From: Catonia carolina | Taxonomy: Eukaryota; Arthropoda; Insecta; Hemiptera; Achilidae | Assembly: GCA_035578175.1 (NCBI GenBank) | Contig: JAQMRL010000003.1 | Location: forward strand, 22,611,419 to 22,675,418 | Direction: 5' to 3' | Length of the DNA: 64,000 nt | Part shown: positions 10,871 to 21,305 of the stretch, in pieces | How positions within the stretch are numbered: position 1 is the stretch's first letter | How the letters are laid out: every line of letters starts with the position of its first letter | The notes under the pieces: generated by a model | What the model saw: the letters and a program-made list of their open reading frames with translations, nothing else | Told to the model about the DNA's origin: nothing | Databases searched by the model: none | Made by a program: the position numbers and the translations under genes

Positions 10871-11242
10871 TAGGTTTTTCTCCTTCCTTCCGCCCATCCG
10901 GGTTTTGCTTTTGTTCTTTAAATCAGTTGTGTAAATTTGGTTTAATCCATTATATTTTATTGGTTTATTTTAGTTTTTCTTCATATCTTTTTAATTTCTT
11001 TAAAACAATTATATGACATCTTAGGTTTATTGTTTAGTGTCTTAAAGTTTTGTTTTTTCAACCGTTTGTTCTCTATTCTCGAAAGGTGGTTATAAAATAA
11101 AAATAATCGTTTTCTTATCATTTCAAGTAACCGTTGGTTTTTCTTGTGCAGTTTCTTTTCGTCCTTGTAATCTGTACTTATCTTGTAAATGATTTTCTTT
11201 TAAATATGTCTGGCTCACTTAGAGTTTCTTGTAAGACAATTC
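10871..11242. other. T-rich spacer, nothing recognised
   Basis: A T-rich stretch with no supported coding or repeat content. Confidence 0.35.
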
Positions 11243-11495
11243 ACGTCTGTATATCCTAGACAAGCAGCTGGTTTTATCGCTGTATTACAACGTCTGCTCT
11301 TGCCTTGTCTGAAGGGTGCTTTCCTCTTATACAGGTGGTGAGGTTTTAAGAATACGTCCCATTTTTCCTACGTCTGTATATCCTAGGCAAGCAGCTGGTT
11401 TTATCACAGTATTACAACGGCTGCTCTTACCTTTTGTGAAGGGTGCTTTCCTCTTAAACAGGTGGTGAGTTTTAAGAGCACGTCCCATCTTTCCT
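11243..11495. repeat. two-unit tandem duplication, 127-bp unit
   Basis: ACGTCTGTATATCCTAG.CA starts at 11243 and again at 11370. Both units contain AAGCAGCTGGTTTTATC, GAAGGGTGCTTTCCTCTTA and CAGGTGGTGAG in the same order, with roughly 10% differences. The second ends at about 11495. The minus strand frame over it (11327-11593) is a by-product. It may be part of an unidentified repeat. Confidence 0.8.
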
Positions 11496-11499
11496 CGTT

Positions 11500-12378
11500 T
11501 GGTGTTATTCGCTTCGTTTTTGCTGATCTTTGGTAGTAATATTCCCTTAAAGTACTTAAAGCAATAAAAGATCTTTCTGTATTGTCTCTTCAAGTGATGC
11601 GATGTTGTTTTGACGTTCGTTATGCTTATATATTTTTTTTTTGAAGGAACTCTATAGTATTTTTTTTGTTAATTGCGTCCAGGAGACTCCTGAGGAAGTG
11701 CAGGACATTGCAAGTAGGCCTACTCATATGTTAATATATAACACTCGAATAAAACATATTACGTATTTTAATCACACATTGACCTTCTACTACAAGATTA
11801 CCTACAACAATAAGTGTGCCATCTTCTAATATTTACACAATAGTACACAGTTTTCTTAGAATTCTATTGTAAGAATATTTAGTTTGTCTATATTTAGTAG
11901 GGTGATATGCTTGTTCTTTCAACAGTTTGATTTGTTGTCTTGTTGTTCCTATATTCAGAAATGATTGCTGGTAGTTTGGAGTATTTTTTTGGCTTTTCAT
12001 CCGACTGTTTGGAAATGTACGACCATTTTATATTTTGCCGTTCTTTTTTATTCAACTTGTATTTGGGTTAACAGTGATTTCTTAGCCTTACGTTATATTT
12101 AACAAATTTATTTTTTTTAGCTTTATACAGTTTTTAGTTTATTAAAATTTAAAAATAATTGACAATGCAGTAACACAGCTAAACTTTTTTTACGATAAAC
12201 TATTAAATTGAAGGTATTTTAATAAATTCAATTTATTAGTCTACCTATTTAACTTATAACCAACAAGCCAACAAGCAATTTAAATATAGCAACACATTTT
12301 ATTTTACAGTTTATTAGAAACTTTTATCTTTATTTTTCAGAAATTATAAAGTAACAAGGGTTTATATGTTAATGTAAA
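11500..12378. other. AT-rich spacer with one TAGGCCTA octamer
   Basis: No gene is visible. TAGGCCTA occurs at 11715-11722, one of seven isolated copies in this window. Confidence 0.4.
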
Positions 12379-12428
12379 TCCTCTACAGGTTCAAACCAGC
12401 TTTTTGGCTGATGACCTAAACAACAACA
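12379..12428 (+). repeat. R1 fragment, 3' end only (copy 3)
   Basis: CCTCTACAGGTTCAAACCAG, TTTTTGGCTGATGACCTAAA and a CAACAACA tail match the 3' end of R1. The 5' truncation is what a reverse-transcribed element would leave. Confidence 0.7.
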
Positions 12429-13026
12429 TACCGATTACGTAAAACTCTTAATAGTTTTATATCAATGAAAATGTAAGAAAGAATAGTAAGAAATTCTTTG
12501 GAAAGCCAGACAGAAAACGATCAATAGCTTCACTAATACATCCGTGATATGAATGAATAATGAACATATGAATGCACTTAATACTATTATTACGTATTAT
12601 TACTATTACAACTTCATATAATAATCTGATGAACCCCTTTCAAATATTCTGTTACATTTAATCACTTTCCACGCAAATAAGGATTATATTGTGTGAGGAG
12701 AGTAATATTCTTGTGACATAATTATAATGATTGTTCCATATTATATTTGTTATACAAATAAAACTGTTAAAATACTTATCAGAACTCTATTTTTTTTTTG
12801 TTTTTTTGTGTGGAAAGAGAAACTGTAATGTCATTTCGTCGTATTTTATATATTTATATATATATATTTTATATATATATTTCGTCGTGTTCTATAAATT
12901 ATTAATCTAAATAAGTGACCTACGTATTCCGTTAGTGAAAAATAAATCTCTTAAAGCATGGTTCTTGTAAGGTCAAACATTTTCATCAATAATCAACCAG
13001 TTAAGTAGGTCAGCGAATTTTATTTT
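12429..13026. other. AT-rich spacer with (TA)n-rich run
   Basis: A (TA)n-rich tract lies at about 12847-12882. Nothing else is recognised. Confidence 0.4.
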
Positions 13027-13141
13027 TACTTTCTCTTACCAAGTATGGATGTTTTGGCCTAGAGAAGGAAATAATTATGTTGATTTTAAAAAAACGAGTT
13101 TTTACCATATATACTCGTACATGTTTTCAGGTCCCCTGAAC
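13027..13141 (+). repeat. Helentron/DINE-like element, 5' block only
   Basis: ACTTTCTCTTACC, GAAGGAAATAATTATG, GAGTTTTTACCATATATAC and TTTTCAGGTCCCCTGAAC match the 5' block of the element at 31707-32904. The copy is cut exactly where the inverted repeat at 13124-13160 starts. Confidence 0.6.
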
Positions 13142-13160
13142 AGTTCAGGGGACCTGAAAA
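13124..13160. repeat. perfect 37-bp palindrome at the broken end of a DINE-like fragment
   Basis: TTTTCAGGTCCCCTGAAC, a single central A, then the exact inverse GTTCAGGGGACCTGAAAA. The left arm is the conserved TTTTCAGGYCCCCTGAACCC segment of the DINE-like family, so the right arm is an inverted copy of the element's own sequence. A second perfect palindrome, TTTAAAGGTACCTTTAAA, follows at 13163-13180 and half of it recurs at 13207-13222. Confidence 0.9.
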
Positions 13161-13504
13161 GGTTTAAAGGTACCTTTAAACTTCAGAAACTTAACTACAA
13201 AAAAAGATTTAAAGGTACCTTTTATGTACCTTTCAAATATGTTTATTTACAGAGCTTACTTTAGCGTAAATTAGTTATTTTCCGTATTTAAAGTCGAAGA
13301 AAGGTTGATTTCCGTTTTCCATCATTCAGTCATGTTGAAAATTATGTTGCGCTTTTCATTTTAACAATGTATACTTACGATTAAAGATATGTTATATAGT
13401 TTATTATATTTTACATTGGTATGAAAAAGTTGTGTGAGTTTTCACACAAGATTTTTTAGCATGAAATATCTTGTCCTTTAAAAATTTGATGTAAATTTTA
13501 AGAT

Positions 13505-13920
13505 CAACTACTTGTACAGAATAAATGAAGCACTCCAGAGAGCGCTCAGGAATAAGGTAGGGCGAAATAACACTCCTGAAATCTTTAAGAGGATGTCTGT
13601 TTCTAGTTGGCTGTTAGGAAGTGAGACCTGAAAAATGATGGGTGTCTATAGACAGAGACTACGACGTGCAAAAATGAATTTTCTGAGGTCTATGGTTGGT
13701 TATACCAGACTGTATAGACTGGAATGTCCAAAATACATACTGAAACTAGTTATTTTTTGCACTTGTGGATCGAGTTGACAATTATAGAGAGCATTGGTTG
13801 GGGCACGTTGGAAGTATGAATACAAACAATATCTCCAAGGTGATTGAGGGATACAACTCGGGGGAGTAGCTTGAGAAAACCAAGGAAAAGTTGGAAGGAC
13901 TAATGAGTTGGATAGCGTAA
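13505..13920 (+). pseudogene. RTE-like LINE ORF2 C-terminal fragment
   Basis: The plus strand reads, with small frame changes, RINEALQRALRNKVGRNN, then MSVSSWLLGSET, QRLRRAKMNFLRSM, VGYTRLYR, and a degenerate version of DYRxxWxxHVxRM (ALVGARWKYEYK) followed by NQGKVGR. In insect RTE-like LINEs the equivalent stretch runs: lineage linker, YGSETW, RRIQAAEMKFLRSxxGxTRxDR, RxxWxxHVxRMxxxRIPK, RPRKxW. The RT palm is missing and stops are frequent. It is a dead 3' fragment. Confidence 0.65.
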
Positions 13921-14095
13921 CACCTTTGTTTGTTTGTTCATTTAGTTATTAAAAATTGGTTTCTAATAACAAAGATCTTTACGAGGTTAGGCTTAGTTTT
14001 ATTCTAATAATTTATTAATCCTTCAATAATTTATTTTTATGAGTAGGCCTATAATTTAATTGTTATTATTAACTTTATTTAGTGGTATTTCTCAG

Positions 14096-15054
14096 TTGAT
14101 TAGTTGATACGAGTACTTCTTACTATCAAACGTAAACGTGGTTGATTAAAGAAAAATATTAATAGTAATTGTATTTTTAGACGTCACTTTTACTATCTAC
14201 TACTCTGTAGTAAATGTATTAATAGACTAGTTATATCGCTTCAACTAGATACAAAAAATCTTGATCTAAATGATGTTTACTTGATATGTTTACGAATAAG
14301 CCATCATGATGTTGCCTCTCAATCACGTTAATCATATGCCATTATTCATCAAAAGTGATTGCCAGTGCAAATGGAATGTCACTTGACAGTCCTATCATAT
14401 TATACCATTCAATTAAATGTTTATGTCAAACTGTAATCCAGCTTTTAAACAATTTCATATTCTATGTTACTGAATTATTAAATCTTTGTTATATTATGCC
14501 TTTGTAGCAAACAGCCATCCCATTGGAGAAATATTTTATATGTTTAAGAGAGACTGCAAACGGAAATTCGAAAAAAATCAATTTTTTGTATCGTACTTAA
14601 AATTTCTACACTTTCTTCTACGTAAAATAGCGTGTTTTTATTACTGATTGATTGTTAATATTTTTTTAAAGATTTTTAATGGTAACATTGTAGGAGTGAA
14701 TTAAGTAATATACGAGTACAAAAATTCTAATTCTTGCAATCACTTTTTTGTTTTTTTTTTTTGTCTTAGAAAGAGGTATTTTGTTCTTATTAGGATTTGC
14801 AAAAGTGTCCATTTTCTTTGTGATTAGTTGATACGAGTGCTTCTTTCTATCAAACGTAAACGTGGTTGATTAAAGAAAAATATTAATAGTAATTGTATTT
14901 TTAGACGTCACTTTTACTATCTACTACTCTGAATTAATTACTAGAAATCTTTGTTATAAATCTTTGTTATAAATCTTTGTTATATTATGCCTTTGTAGCA
15001 AACAGCCATCCCATTGGAGAAATATTTTATATGTTTAAGGGACACTGCAAACGT
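14096..15054. repeat. local duplication with internal deletion
   Basis: The segment 14096-14211 (GATTAGTTGATACGAGTACT ... ACTATCTACTACTCTG) is repeated at 14820-14932, and 14480-14560 (AAATCTTTGTTATATTATGC ... GACTGCAAACG) at 14975-15054. The two pairs keep their order, but the ~270 bp between them in the first copy is absent in the second. There the junction instead carries three tandem copies of AAATCTTTGTTAT (14945-14985). It is therefore one ~465-bp duplication whose second copy has lost its middle. Confidence 0.85.
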
Positions 15055-16586
15055 TAATTAGTTTAATTAGTTTAAACGTATAATTAGTATACCCTAATAT
15101 ATTGAATTTTACCTAACAATTTTAAAGGTCCACGTAGCTACTACGATTTTATTTCGGGTAAGGGCTGAATTTGATGACTTTTTTTATTTTACACCCAACT
15201 GTTATGCACATTAAGGGTAGTGAAGGGTTGTAAATGAAAAAACTCATAAATTTAAACGCGTCGCATATTAGTTGGGTATAAAATTATGATTTTCCATTTA
15301 TGGTGCTGAAAGCTCTCAAACACCCTCCCTAGATGCGTTCCTGTCTAAAGGTGTTTAAGTTGAAGTTTAAAACTTTGACGCAGCTTGTAACTAAAACTAA
15401 AGCTTGACGCATGCAAATCCAGTTCAAACTGTGGTACTTAAAATAACTATTTTCAAAACAAATAAAAAATTCAAAAATCACCAGAAACCGTTTCAACGTC
15501 AGCAATAACATACAAGCATTCCAAAACATCCTTCTTAAAAACACGTGCATTTTGTAGCACTGTAGACTCTCTTAATTCAACCTACAATTAATGCAAGTTA
15601 CAAGTGCAAGTTTCGGACCACAATATCACTGAGATACTGTGAAATGAAAGTAAATAAATATTTAAGTGAAATACTAAAAACAGATAAATTGTCAATAAAC
15701 AAAATTTTAATTATAAAAATAAAAAAGTAAACAAAAATTGAACGATCAACAAAACATAATTAAAAATTAATTATTTATTTTCGATTAATCCTACGATCTT
15801 TAAGAAACACAAATTATCACAAGAAACTCTTTATTATCATGCAAAATTGTACTGTGTATGATAATAAGCGACAAGGCCAAGTATGCCACTCCAGGCATAT
15901 ATTTTGTGCTCTTCGTTAGAAAAATAAAACCAAAATTTCCAATTTTTTTTATCATTGAGAACAGAGTTCTGAGAAACAACTTTCCACGGTTGTGAAAAGA
16001 AAAATTTCGTTGGTTTTAGGAAAATTTTGATTGTTTTTAACGTTGTTATTAAATACTGCACTTAATTTGTCTATAATAGTAATTCCGCACTCCAAAAAGA
16101 ATATTTTAATGCGTTTTGTTTTTCCATAATTTTTTATCAGTCAAGGCTGTAGATCTCAGGACGGACAAGCAAAGAGAAAATTTTTATATATGTTCTTTCA
16201 TTTTTGTTAAAGGGAAAAGGTTTTGTAAAATTAAACTGAAAAAAAATCAAATTTTTTTATCATAATACATTTTATACTGTAATGAGAGAAAGTGAGAGTT
16301 TTTGTACTACAAATTTATTGTACGGGAGTAAAATCTCATTAAAATAAAGACTAAACTACTAAAATTACAGACAGCTACCGTCACAATTTTTCCGTAGTTT
16401 TAATGAGTAAAATTTCATTAAAAATTTTAATGATTTGTTTCTCCACCGTAAAGAACGTAATACCTTTGAAAAAAAAAAACTCTTTTAGGATTCTACAACG
16501 CATTTGATATTTTGTTTCTAACTGGGTTCAAATTACTATTATGTGGGAAACCTACATGTTTATATATTTCTTTAACATTTACTACA
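15055..16586. other. AT-rich spacer, nothing recognised
   Basis: Several short frames (15329-15550, 15837-16061) show no family features. No repeat is shared with the rest of the window. Confidence 0.4.
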
Positions 16587-16587
16587 T

Positions 16588-16718
16588 AGAGTGATCCAAA
16601 ATTGATCGAAACCCCGCCCCCTCCATATCTGATTATATGTAAATATTCATATAAAAATACTCCCGAATACACTTCGTTAGCGAGTGATAGTTGGCGAAAG
16701 ATTTCGTCCGGAATTCAG
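16588..16718 (+). mobile_element. relic arm of the 8.4-kb-type MITE
   Basis: AGAGTGATCCAAAATTGATC at the start and the inner blocks ATTCATATAAAAATAC, TTCGTTAGCGAGT, GGCGAAAGATTTC match, with divergence, the left arm of the element at 8406 (GTTCATATAAACATAC, TTAGTTAGCGAGT, GCGAAAAATTTC). Only one arm remains. The sequence then passes directly into the polypyrimidine tract. Confidence 0.55.
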
Positions 16719-16962
16719 TTCTTCTTCTTCTCCTTCTTCTTATCTTCTCTTTCTCCTCCCCCTCATCCTTCCCCTCCTCCTTATTCTCCTCCTCCTCCTC
16801 CTTCTCCTCCTCCTTCTTCTCCTCCTCCTCCTTCTTCTCCTTCTTCTCCTTCTTCTCCTTCTTCTCCTTCACCTTCTTCTTCTTCTCCTTCTCCTCCTCC
16901 TCCTCTTCTCCTACTCCTCTTCCTCCTACTCCTCCTTCTCATTCTTCTTCTTCTTCTTCCAG
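16719..16962. repeat. polypurine/polypyrimidine tract ((TTC)n/(TCC)n on plus)
   Basis: About 240 bp are almost purely C and T on the plus strand, a mixture of TTC, TCC and TTCTCC units. This gives meaningless Pro/Ser/Leu and Glu/Arg frames on both strands. On the minus strand it is a GAA/GGA run immediately following the 3' end of an RTE-like LINE (16963-17160). Other copies of that LINE end in GAAGAAGATA, so the tract probably grew from the LINE tail. Long purine mirror tracts of this kind can form triplex (H-) DNA. Confidence 0.9.
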
Positions 16963-17160
16963 GAGCCAGCAACCATATTGGTTATCCTCACCCTGTCTGC
17001 AGCTATGTGAATGAGCTCTGTTGATGTTCCTCCAAATCACTTTCTGAGATTTTGCTGCCAAATTACGCATCCTGGACCTCTTCGTCCATCTATTTTGCCC
17101 TACATTATGATCTGCAACCGAACGTTTATCATTTCGCATTAAGTGTCCGAGATATAGATT
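16963..17160 (-). pseudogene. RTE-like LINE, 3' terminal fragment (family with GAA tail)
   Basis: The minus strand reads LGHLMRNDKRSVADHN, then after a frame change GKIDGRRGPGCVIWQQNL, RKWFGGTSTELIHIAADRV and RITNMVAG, running into a Lys/Glu tail encoded by GAAGAAGAA. The series GH(L/I)MRN, GKxxGxRGPGRRR, W.xNLRxWF, xxEL(F/I)..A..(K/R)(V/I).I..M(V/I)(A/T) is shared with the fragments at 25040-25645 and 55457-55622. It is the usual C-terminus of one insect RTE-like LINE family. Confidence 0.7.
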
Positions 17161-18081
17161 TAGTTACCTCGGCGAAAAGAAGCCACACTGAAATTTTTAA
17201 TGCTTTGATTATAAGGCAAATCAAATAATATAGGTGAAATAGTCCCCACGATTTCCTTATCTGACGCCATCAGATTTTCTCCTGCGGCATTAGATGAAGT
17301 CACTTATCGATTAAAAGCTAATTAACTTAGAAAGCGATACAATGAATTGAATAACGAGTTGCAGAAACTTTTAAGAATACTTTTACCGTCATGGTTTGCA
17401 TTAAGAAATAAATTTATTCATCGCGCGAAATCACACATTGAACAAAAGAAAGTCTTTTTTAGTAACTTTGTAGGTAATGAAACACCTTCATATTTCATTG
17501 TTTTTAAAATTATTAAATATTTAAAATTAACAAATTTACATGAAACTGTTGGCAAGGAATGATCTCGTTCTAGAGCGACACATCTAGGCGTATTGTTCTA
17601 GAACTCCTTCCCTTAATATTTAATATTGTGTAAAAGAATTTCTCTAACAATACCAAACATTTTGATCAACAAAAAATTAAAATAATTTAAAAACAAACGT
17701 TTAAAACAGAATTAGCTATTTGAATAAAGGGTCTTAAAAATGAAATTATCTTATGGAAATTTTAAAACAGATCTTTAAACACTAATGACTAGGTTCAAAC
17801 GATATGCATTCTGAAAAATGTGATATATCTCAATTCCTGAACGATATATAACAGTTTAAAATTCGAATTGTCACAAAAAACTTATTTTGCTATGACTTCG
17901 TTTAGTGAGCATTTCATTTCAATTTACCTGTCAGTTGCAGTCGAAGAAAGAAGGCAGCTGTTAAAGAAAAGGAGAACATATTAATTACTCTTTATGGTAA
18001 AATAAACAAATAAATACTCGTATATAGGTAATAAGTACTCGTATAAGTAACAAATTTTAGCCTATATACTTTTTATGAAAT
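17161..18081. other. AT-rich spacer, one unassigned frame
   Basis: A 71-codon frame at 17347-17562 (MNNELQKLLRILLPSWFAL...) has no recognisable domain. Nothing else is seen. Confidence 0.35.
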
Positions 18082-18482
18082 GTTTGTTGATGTTTACGTC
18101 ATCAGTCGAAAGACTGATTTGAACCTCTGGAGGCTTTACTGAGTAAAACTAGGAAAGAGGTAATTTACCTTGCCTTCCTCACTGAGTGGAAAAGTATGTT
18201 TATCAGCTTGCCGAGCCCTCTAAAAAAGCATCTAATATCCACTCTGTAAATGACACCTCACTTCATTCACCACAGGGCCTGACTGTATAATGAAATTCAT
18301 TACTATCAGAAGAGATAATTCTGATTAGTGTCTTTTACACCTCTGTCTTTTGTGTTCTTAAATGCATCAATCATTATAATATTGGCTAACCACGTGATTA
18401 GAAATAGAACTTTTTTTGTAGCCCTGGAACTAGCAGACCGAGTGAAAGTAATAATGTTAAACTCCACCTGGCTCTTATGTGC
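18082..18482 (-). repeat. R1 dispersed repeat, copy 4
   Basis: A reverse-oriented full copy: GTTGATGTTTACGTCATCAG, AACCTCTGGAGGCTTTACT, CTTCCTCACTGAGTGGAAAA, TCCACTCTGTAAATGACACC, CACCACAGGGCCTGACTG, TAGCCCTGGAACTAGCAGA and AACTCCACCTGGC, in the expected order. Confidence 0.75.
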
Positions 18483-18544
18483 AAGTAAAATGTTTACAGC
18501 TTTAAATTTGCCATTTCTCACATCTTAGACTCTACTTTCCTCTA

Positions 18545-18790
18545 TCACATAAGTCCTTTTCTTTCAATCCTTTCTTGTCCGAACACTCCATGACACCATC
18601 AATGCACCTCCTCGCTGGTCACTCCTTACTTTGTCTCTTCCATAGAACCCAATTAAAGATGCTAAAAGATTATCATCCCTCCTCTATTCTCCTCAGATGC
18701 ACATACCAATGTAACCTTTTCCTCTGAATATACTCCACAGTAGTTTCAGTTTTACCATCCTCTTCAGAATGTAATAATTTCATACTATAT
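18545..18790 (-). pseudogene. RTE-like LINE ORF2 C-terminal fragment
   Basis: Reading the minus strand from 18775, the blocks TVEYIQRKRLHWYVHLRR, IEEG, then after a frame change RRCIDGVMECSDKKGL appear. The usual form in RTE-like LINEs is VxxIxxxRLxWxGHVxRMxxxR...RPRxRWxDxVxxDxxxxGL. The RT domain is missing and stops are present. It abuts R1 copy 4 within about 60 bp. Confidence 0.6.
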
Positions 18791-20024
18791 TTTTTTTAAA
18801 TATAAAAATTTTATTTTCTACGAAACTAAATAAAGCTAATAATATTATTGTAGTTCCTAAATCTCCACTTTATCCAAAAGTTTAGATAAGAGAGTATTAA
18901 AAATTTTAATAAATTTCGGTAGGAATTTTATTTAGTATTATAAAATGAAAATTATATTAAACGTACGTATTAAGGAACCTACGTACTTGGAAGCTCTTGA
19001 TGTATATTATTCATCTCTTACTTAGATAAAGTAAGAAAATCACTCTAATTTCTTCTCTCAAAATTAAACATAAACAAATAATAATAATAAAAGTAATGCA
19101 TTTAAAATTGTAGTGAAATTACATCTTAATATAACATTACAACGTTTTCTCTTTGTTTTATGTCATTATTATTAATTTAATAATAATAATGAAAATAAAT
19201 AGGGAATTTAATTTTAATTTACTTGTGCATCGTTGTTTTAGGTAAGGAAAATTAGTGAATTTACAAATCCTAATTAAAAATGGAGGTCGAATTAAAATTA
19301 AGTAATCTGTCTTAAGGTTATTCAAAAATTAACAATGTGTATTTCATTAGTAATGCAATTTAATAATGCATGAAAACAGTTCCTATGACCTTATAACAAC
19401 AAAAGAAAAGAAAGGGAAACTTTGAATGGTTAGTTCTACCTTTACATTTTCGTTCTTCGTTCTTAATACTCTTACAGGGTTAACAAATGATGTTCTCTCT
19501 CTCTTTCTATCTTCCCGTAGGAGGCGATTGTTGTACTCTTATAGTAGGTACTTCGTGTTTTCTCTCCAACTTCCCACCATTTCCTACTCGATTCCTCTGC
19601 ATGTTCTTCCACGTTTCAACCGAGAAAGTTACTCCCTTTACTTTCTTTATCTCTGCCTAGCTCTCGTTTTATGTGCAGGGTGACTCAAAAAATATATTTT
19701 ACTTTTTTACAATAATTATTTAAGTAACTAATATTACTTTTTACTATGTAACTGTTTTTATTTGTTGACAAAGTTAAAGAACAAATCCGTAAGTATGGGA
19801 CTGAAACTAAAAAGAGACTAAACACAAATGATCACCAATTAAAATGAAAACGAGACAATTACATCTATTTTGCCAATTACATCAACGTATAAATTCGGGA
19901 AAGCAAGGCAAACTGTTGAATTAGAGAGGTGCGTGGGATCAGGGTGGTGTTTTTGTTTTGTTTTGAAAGACAAGGTAAAATCGTGAACAATTAGAAATTC
20001 CGTTAAAGAGAAAAAAGTTACGTT
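18791..20024. other. AT-rich spacer
   Basis: AGGGTGACTCAAAAAA at about 19677 resembles the terminal sequence of the mariner-type MITEs in this window, but no partner end was found. No genes are seen. Confidence 0.4.
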
Positions 20025-20300
20025 TCTATGTGTACTCACAGTCTTCTCATACGCTGCATAAACATTGTTTTTTAGAAAGGGAATGACGGAGAACCTGGTC
20101 AAAACACAAAGGCCGATGGGAAGATTGATGCTCAATATTAAATCGAAAGTTTTAGTAAAAATTGAGAATATTCTGCAGAAAACAAAGATATTAAACGATT
20201 CACAGCACGGAGCAACGCTAAAATGGTGATGGGTCGGACACATAATGAGACAGACAGTTGATAAATGGATTTTACAAATTTGTTTAAATATTTTGATGGT
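20025..20300 (+). pseudogene. RTE-like LINE ORF2 C-terminal fragment
   Basis: The plus strand reads AQRPMGRLMLNIKSKVLV, KIENILQKTKI, then TLKW*WVGHIMRQTVDKW. Insect RTE-like LINEs have AQRxMERxMLxISLxDRI, RNxEIRxxTxVxD, AxLKWxWAGHVARxxDxRW at this position. The block order, including the KWxWxGH core, identifies it despite stops and a frame change. The long 191-codon minus-strand frame over it (19839-20414) is a shadow. Confidence 0.65.
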
Positions 20301-21090
20301 TCTATAATAAACCCAAAAGACTAAAATATGAAACGAATATTTTTTTTTTGTAACCTGTTTAGGTATAATTAAACGAAATTTAAAAGAAGCAACGGGGTAA
20401 ATAATAACGTTCATGTGTAGCCTATATCAAAATAAATAAGTATACAAAATTAATTAAAAATTTTAATTATTCGACGAAATAAAAAACAACCTAGTAACAG
20501 TATAACTGTATGGATGCATGAAAGTTAATTAAAAACAAATAAAACATTTTACTGAAAAAATTTGTCTAAATATCCATTTAAAATGAGAATAAGCAATGGG
20601 TGTGTATGTCATAACGATGAACACTGTCCATTTAATATGCTCATGGTTTCAGGTTTGATAAAAATTTTTCCTTGGTAATTCATAGAATGAAATTAGTTCG
20701 TTCTTACTTAGATTAAGAAACTAGTAATAAATCAAGATAGTTCTCCATTTATTACAAATAATTGAAATTTGTTATATAGCCAATATTCTGAGAACGAAGT
20801 CAATTTTTGCAAATACCGGATGTCGCATGTCACTTTTATCATGTTACGATATTACTTTTTCCATTTAGCTGGTGTAGTCACTTGATTCACAGTTTTCCCT
20901 TGTATTCAAGGAGGGGTAAAGGGGGAAAAGCATCGGTGCGCATGCGCGACTGCTTTAATTTCAGTACGACAAACATAACAACTTATACTATTCCCAGAGC
21001 ATATACATATATATATCGTATATCGCGAACCTGTATATCGTGGAACCTTTTGTGGGTTAACTGTACGAATATAACTGTTTGTTACCGTAA
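20301..21090. other. AT-rich spacer
   Basis: GCATCGGTGCGCATGCGCGA at about 20930 is a GC-rich, self-complementary island in AT-rich DNA and may be part of the terminus of the element that follows. Nothing else is assigned. Confidence 0.3.
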
Positions 21091-21096
21091 ACAGAA

Positions 21097-21305
21097 ATGT
21101 CGGTTTCTCGAAAACATCGGCAGACTATTCACAGTGCTGAATGCAATGTAATAAAATGTTGTGAAGTTGAAGCTAAAGAAAAATGCCAATCCGTGCCTCT
21201 TAACAAACGCCAGGAGCGAGCGGCTAACTACTGTGATGTTTCTCTTTCCACGATTTGAAAAATAAAAAAGGAAATTAAGAACGTAAAGAAGCTATTCTTT
21301 AACAG
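21097..21305 (+). pseudogene. N-terminal helix-turn-helix of a Tc1-like transposase (degenerate)
   Basis: From an ATG at 21097 the frame reads ...NVIKCCEVEAKEKCQSVP, LNKRQERAANYCDVSLSTI, stop, KIKKEIKNVKKL, and a later W*KKKTV-like tail. It resembles the N-terminal HTH of an IS630/Tc1-type family common in insects, in which a helix with VSxxTVxxIKKE is followed by a PGKKRKR-like basic tail. Two in-frame stops and loss of the DDE domain make it a remnant. The assignment rests on the HTH pattern alone. Confidence 0.4.

Noticed and set aside
11243..11495. CRISPR-like repeat
   Set aside because: Only two 127-bp units with no spacers; simple tandem duplication in eukaryotic DNA.
16602..17024. Long overlapping frames rich in Pro/Ser, Leu and Glu/Arg on both strands
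   Set aside because: They are translations of the polypyrimidine tract in different frames, not genes.
19677..19700. AGGGTGACTCAAAAAA as a MITE end
   Set aside because: No matching inverted end or TA duplication was found within a plausible distance.
19839..20414. 191-codon open frame on the minus strand, hydrophobic
   Set aside because: It is the antisense shadow of a plus-strand RTE-like LINE fragment and AT-rich flanks; no start context, domain or splice signals.
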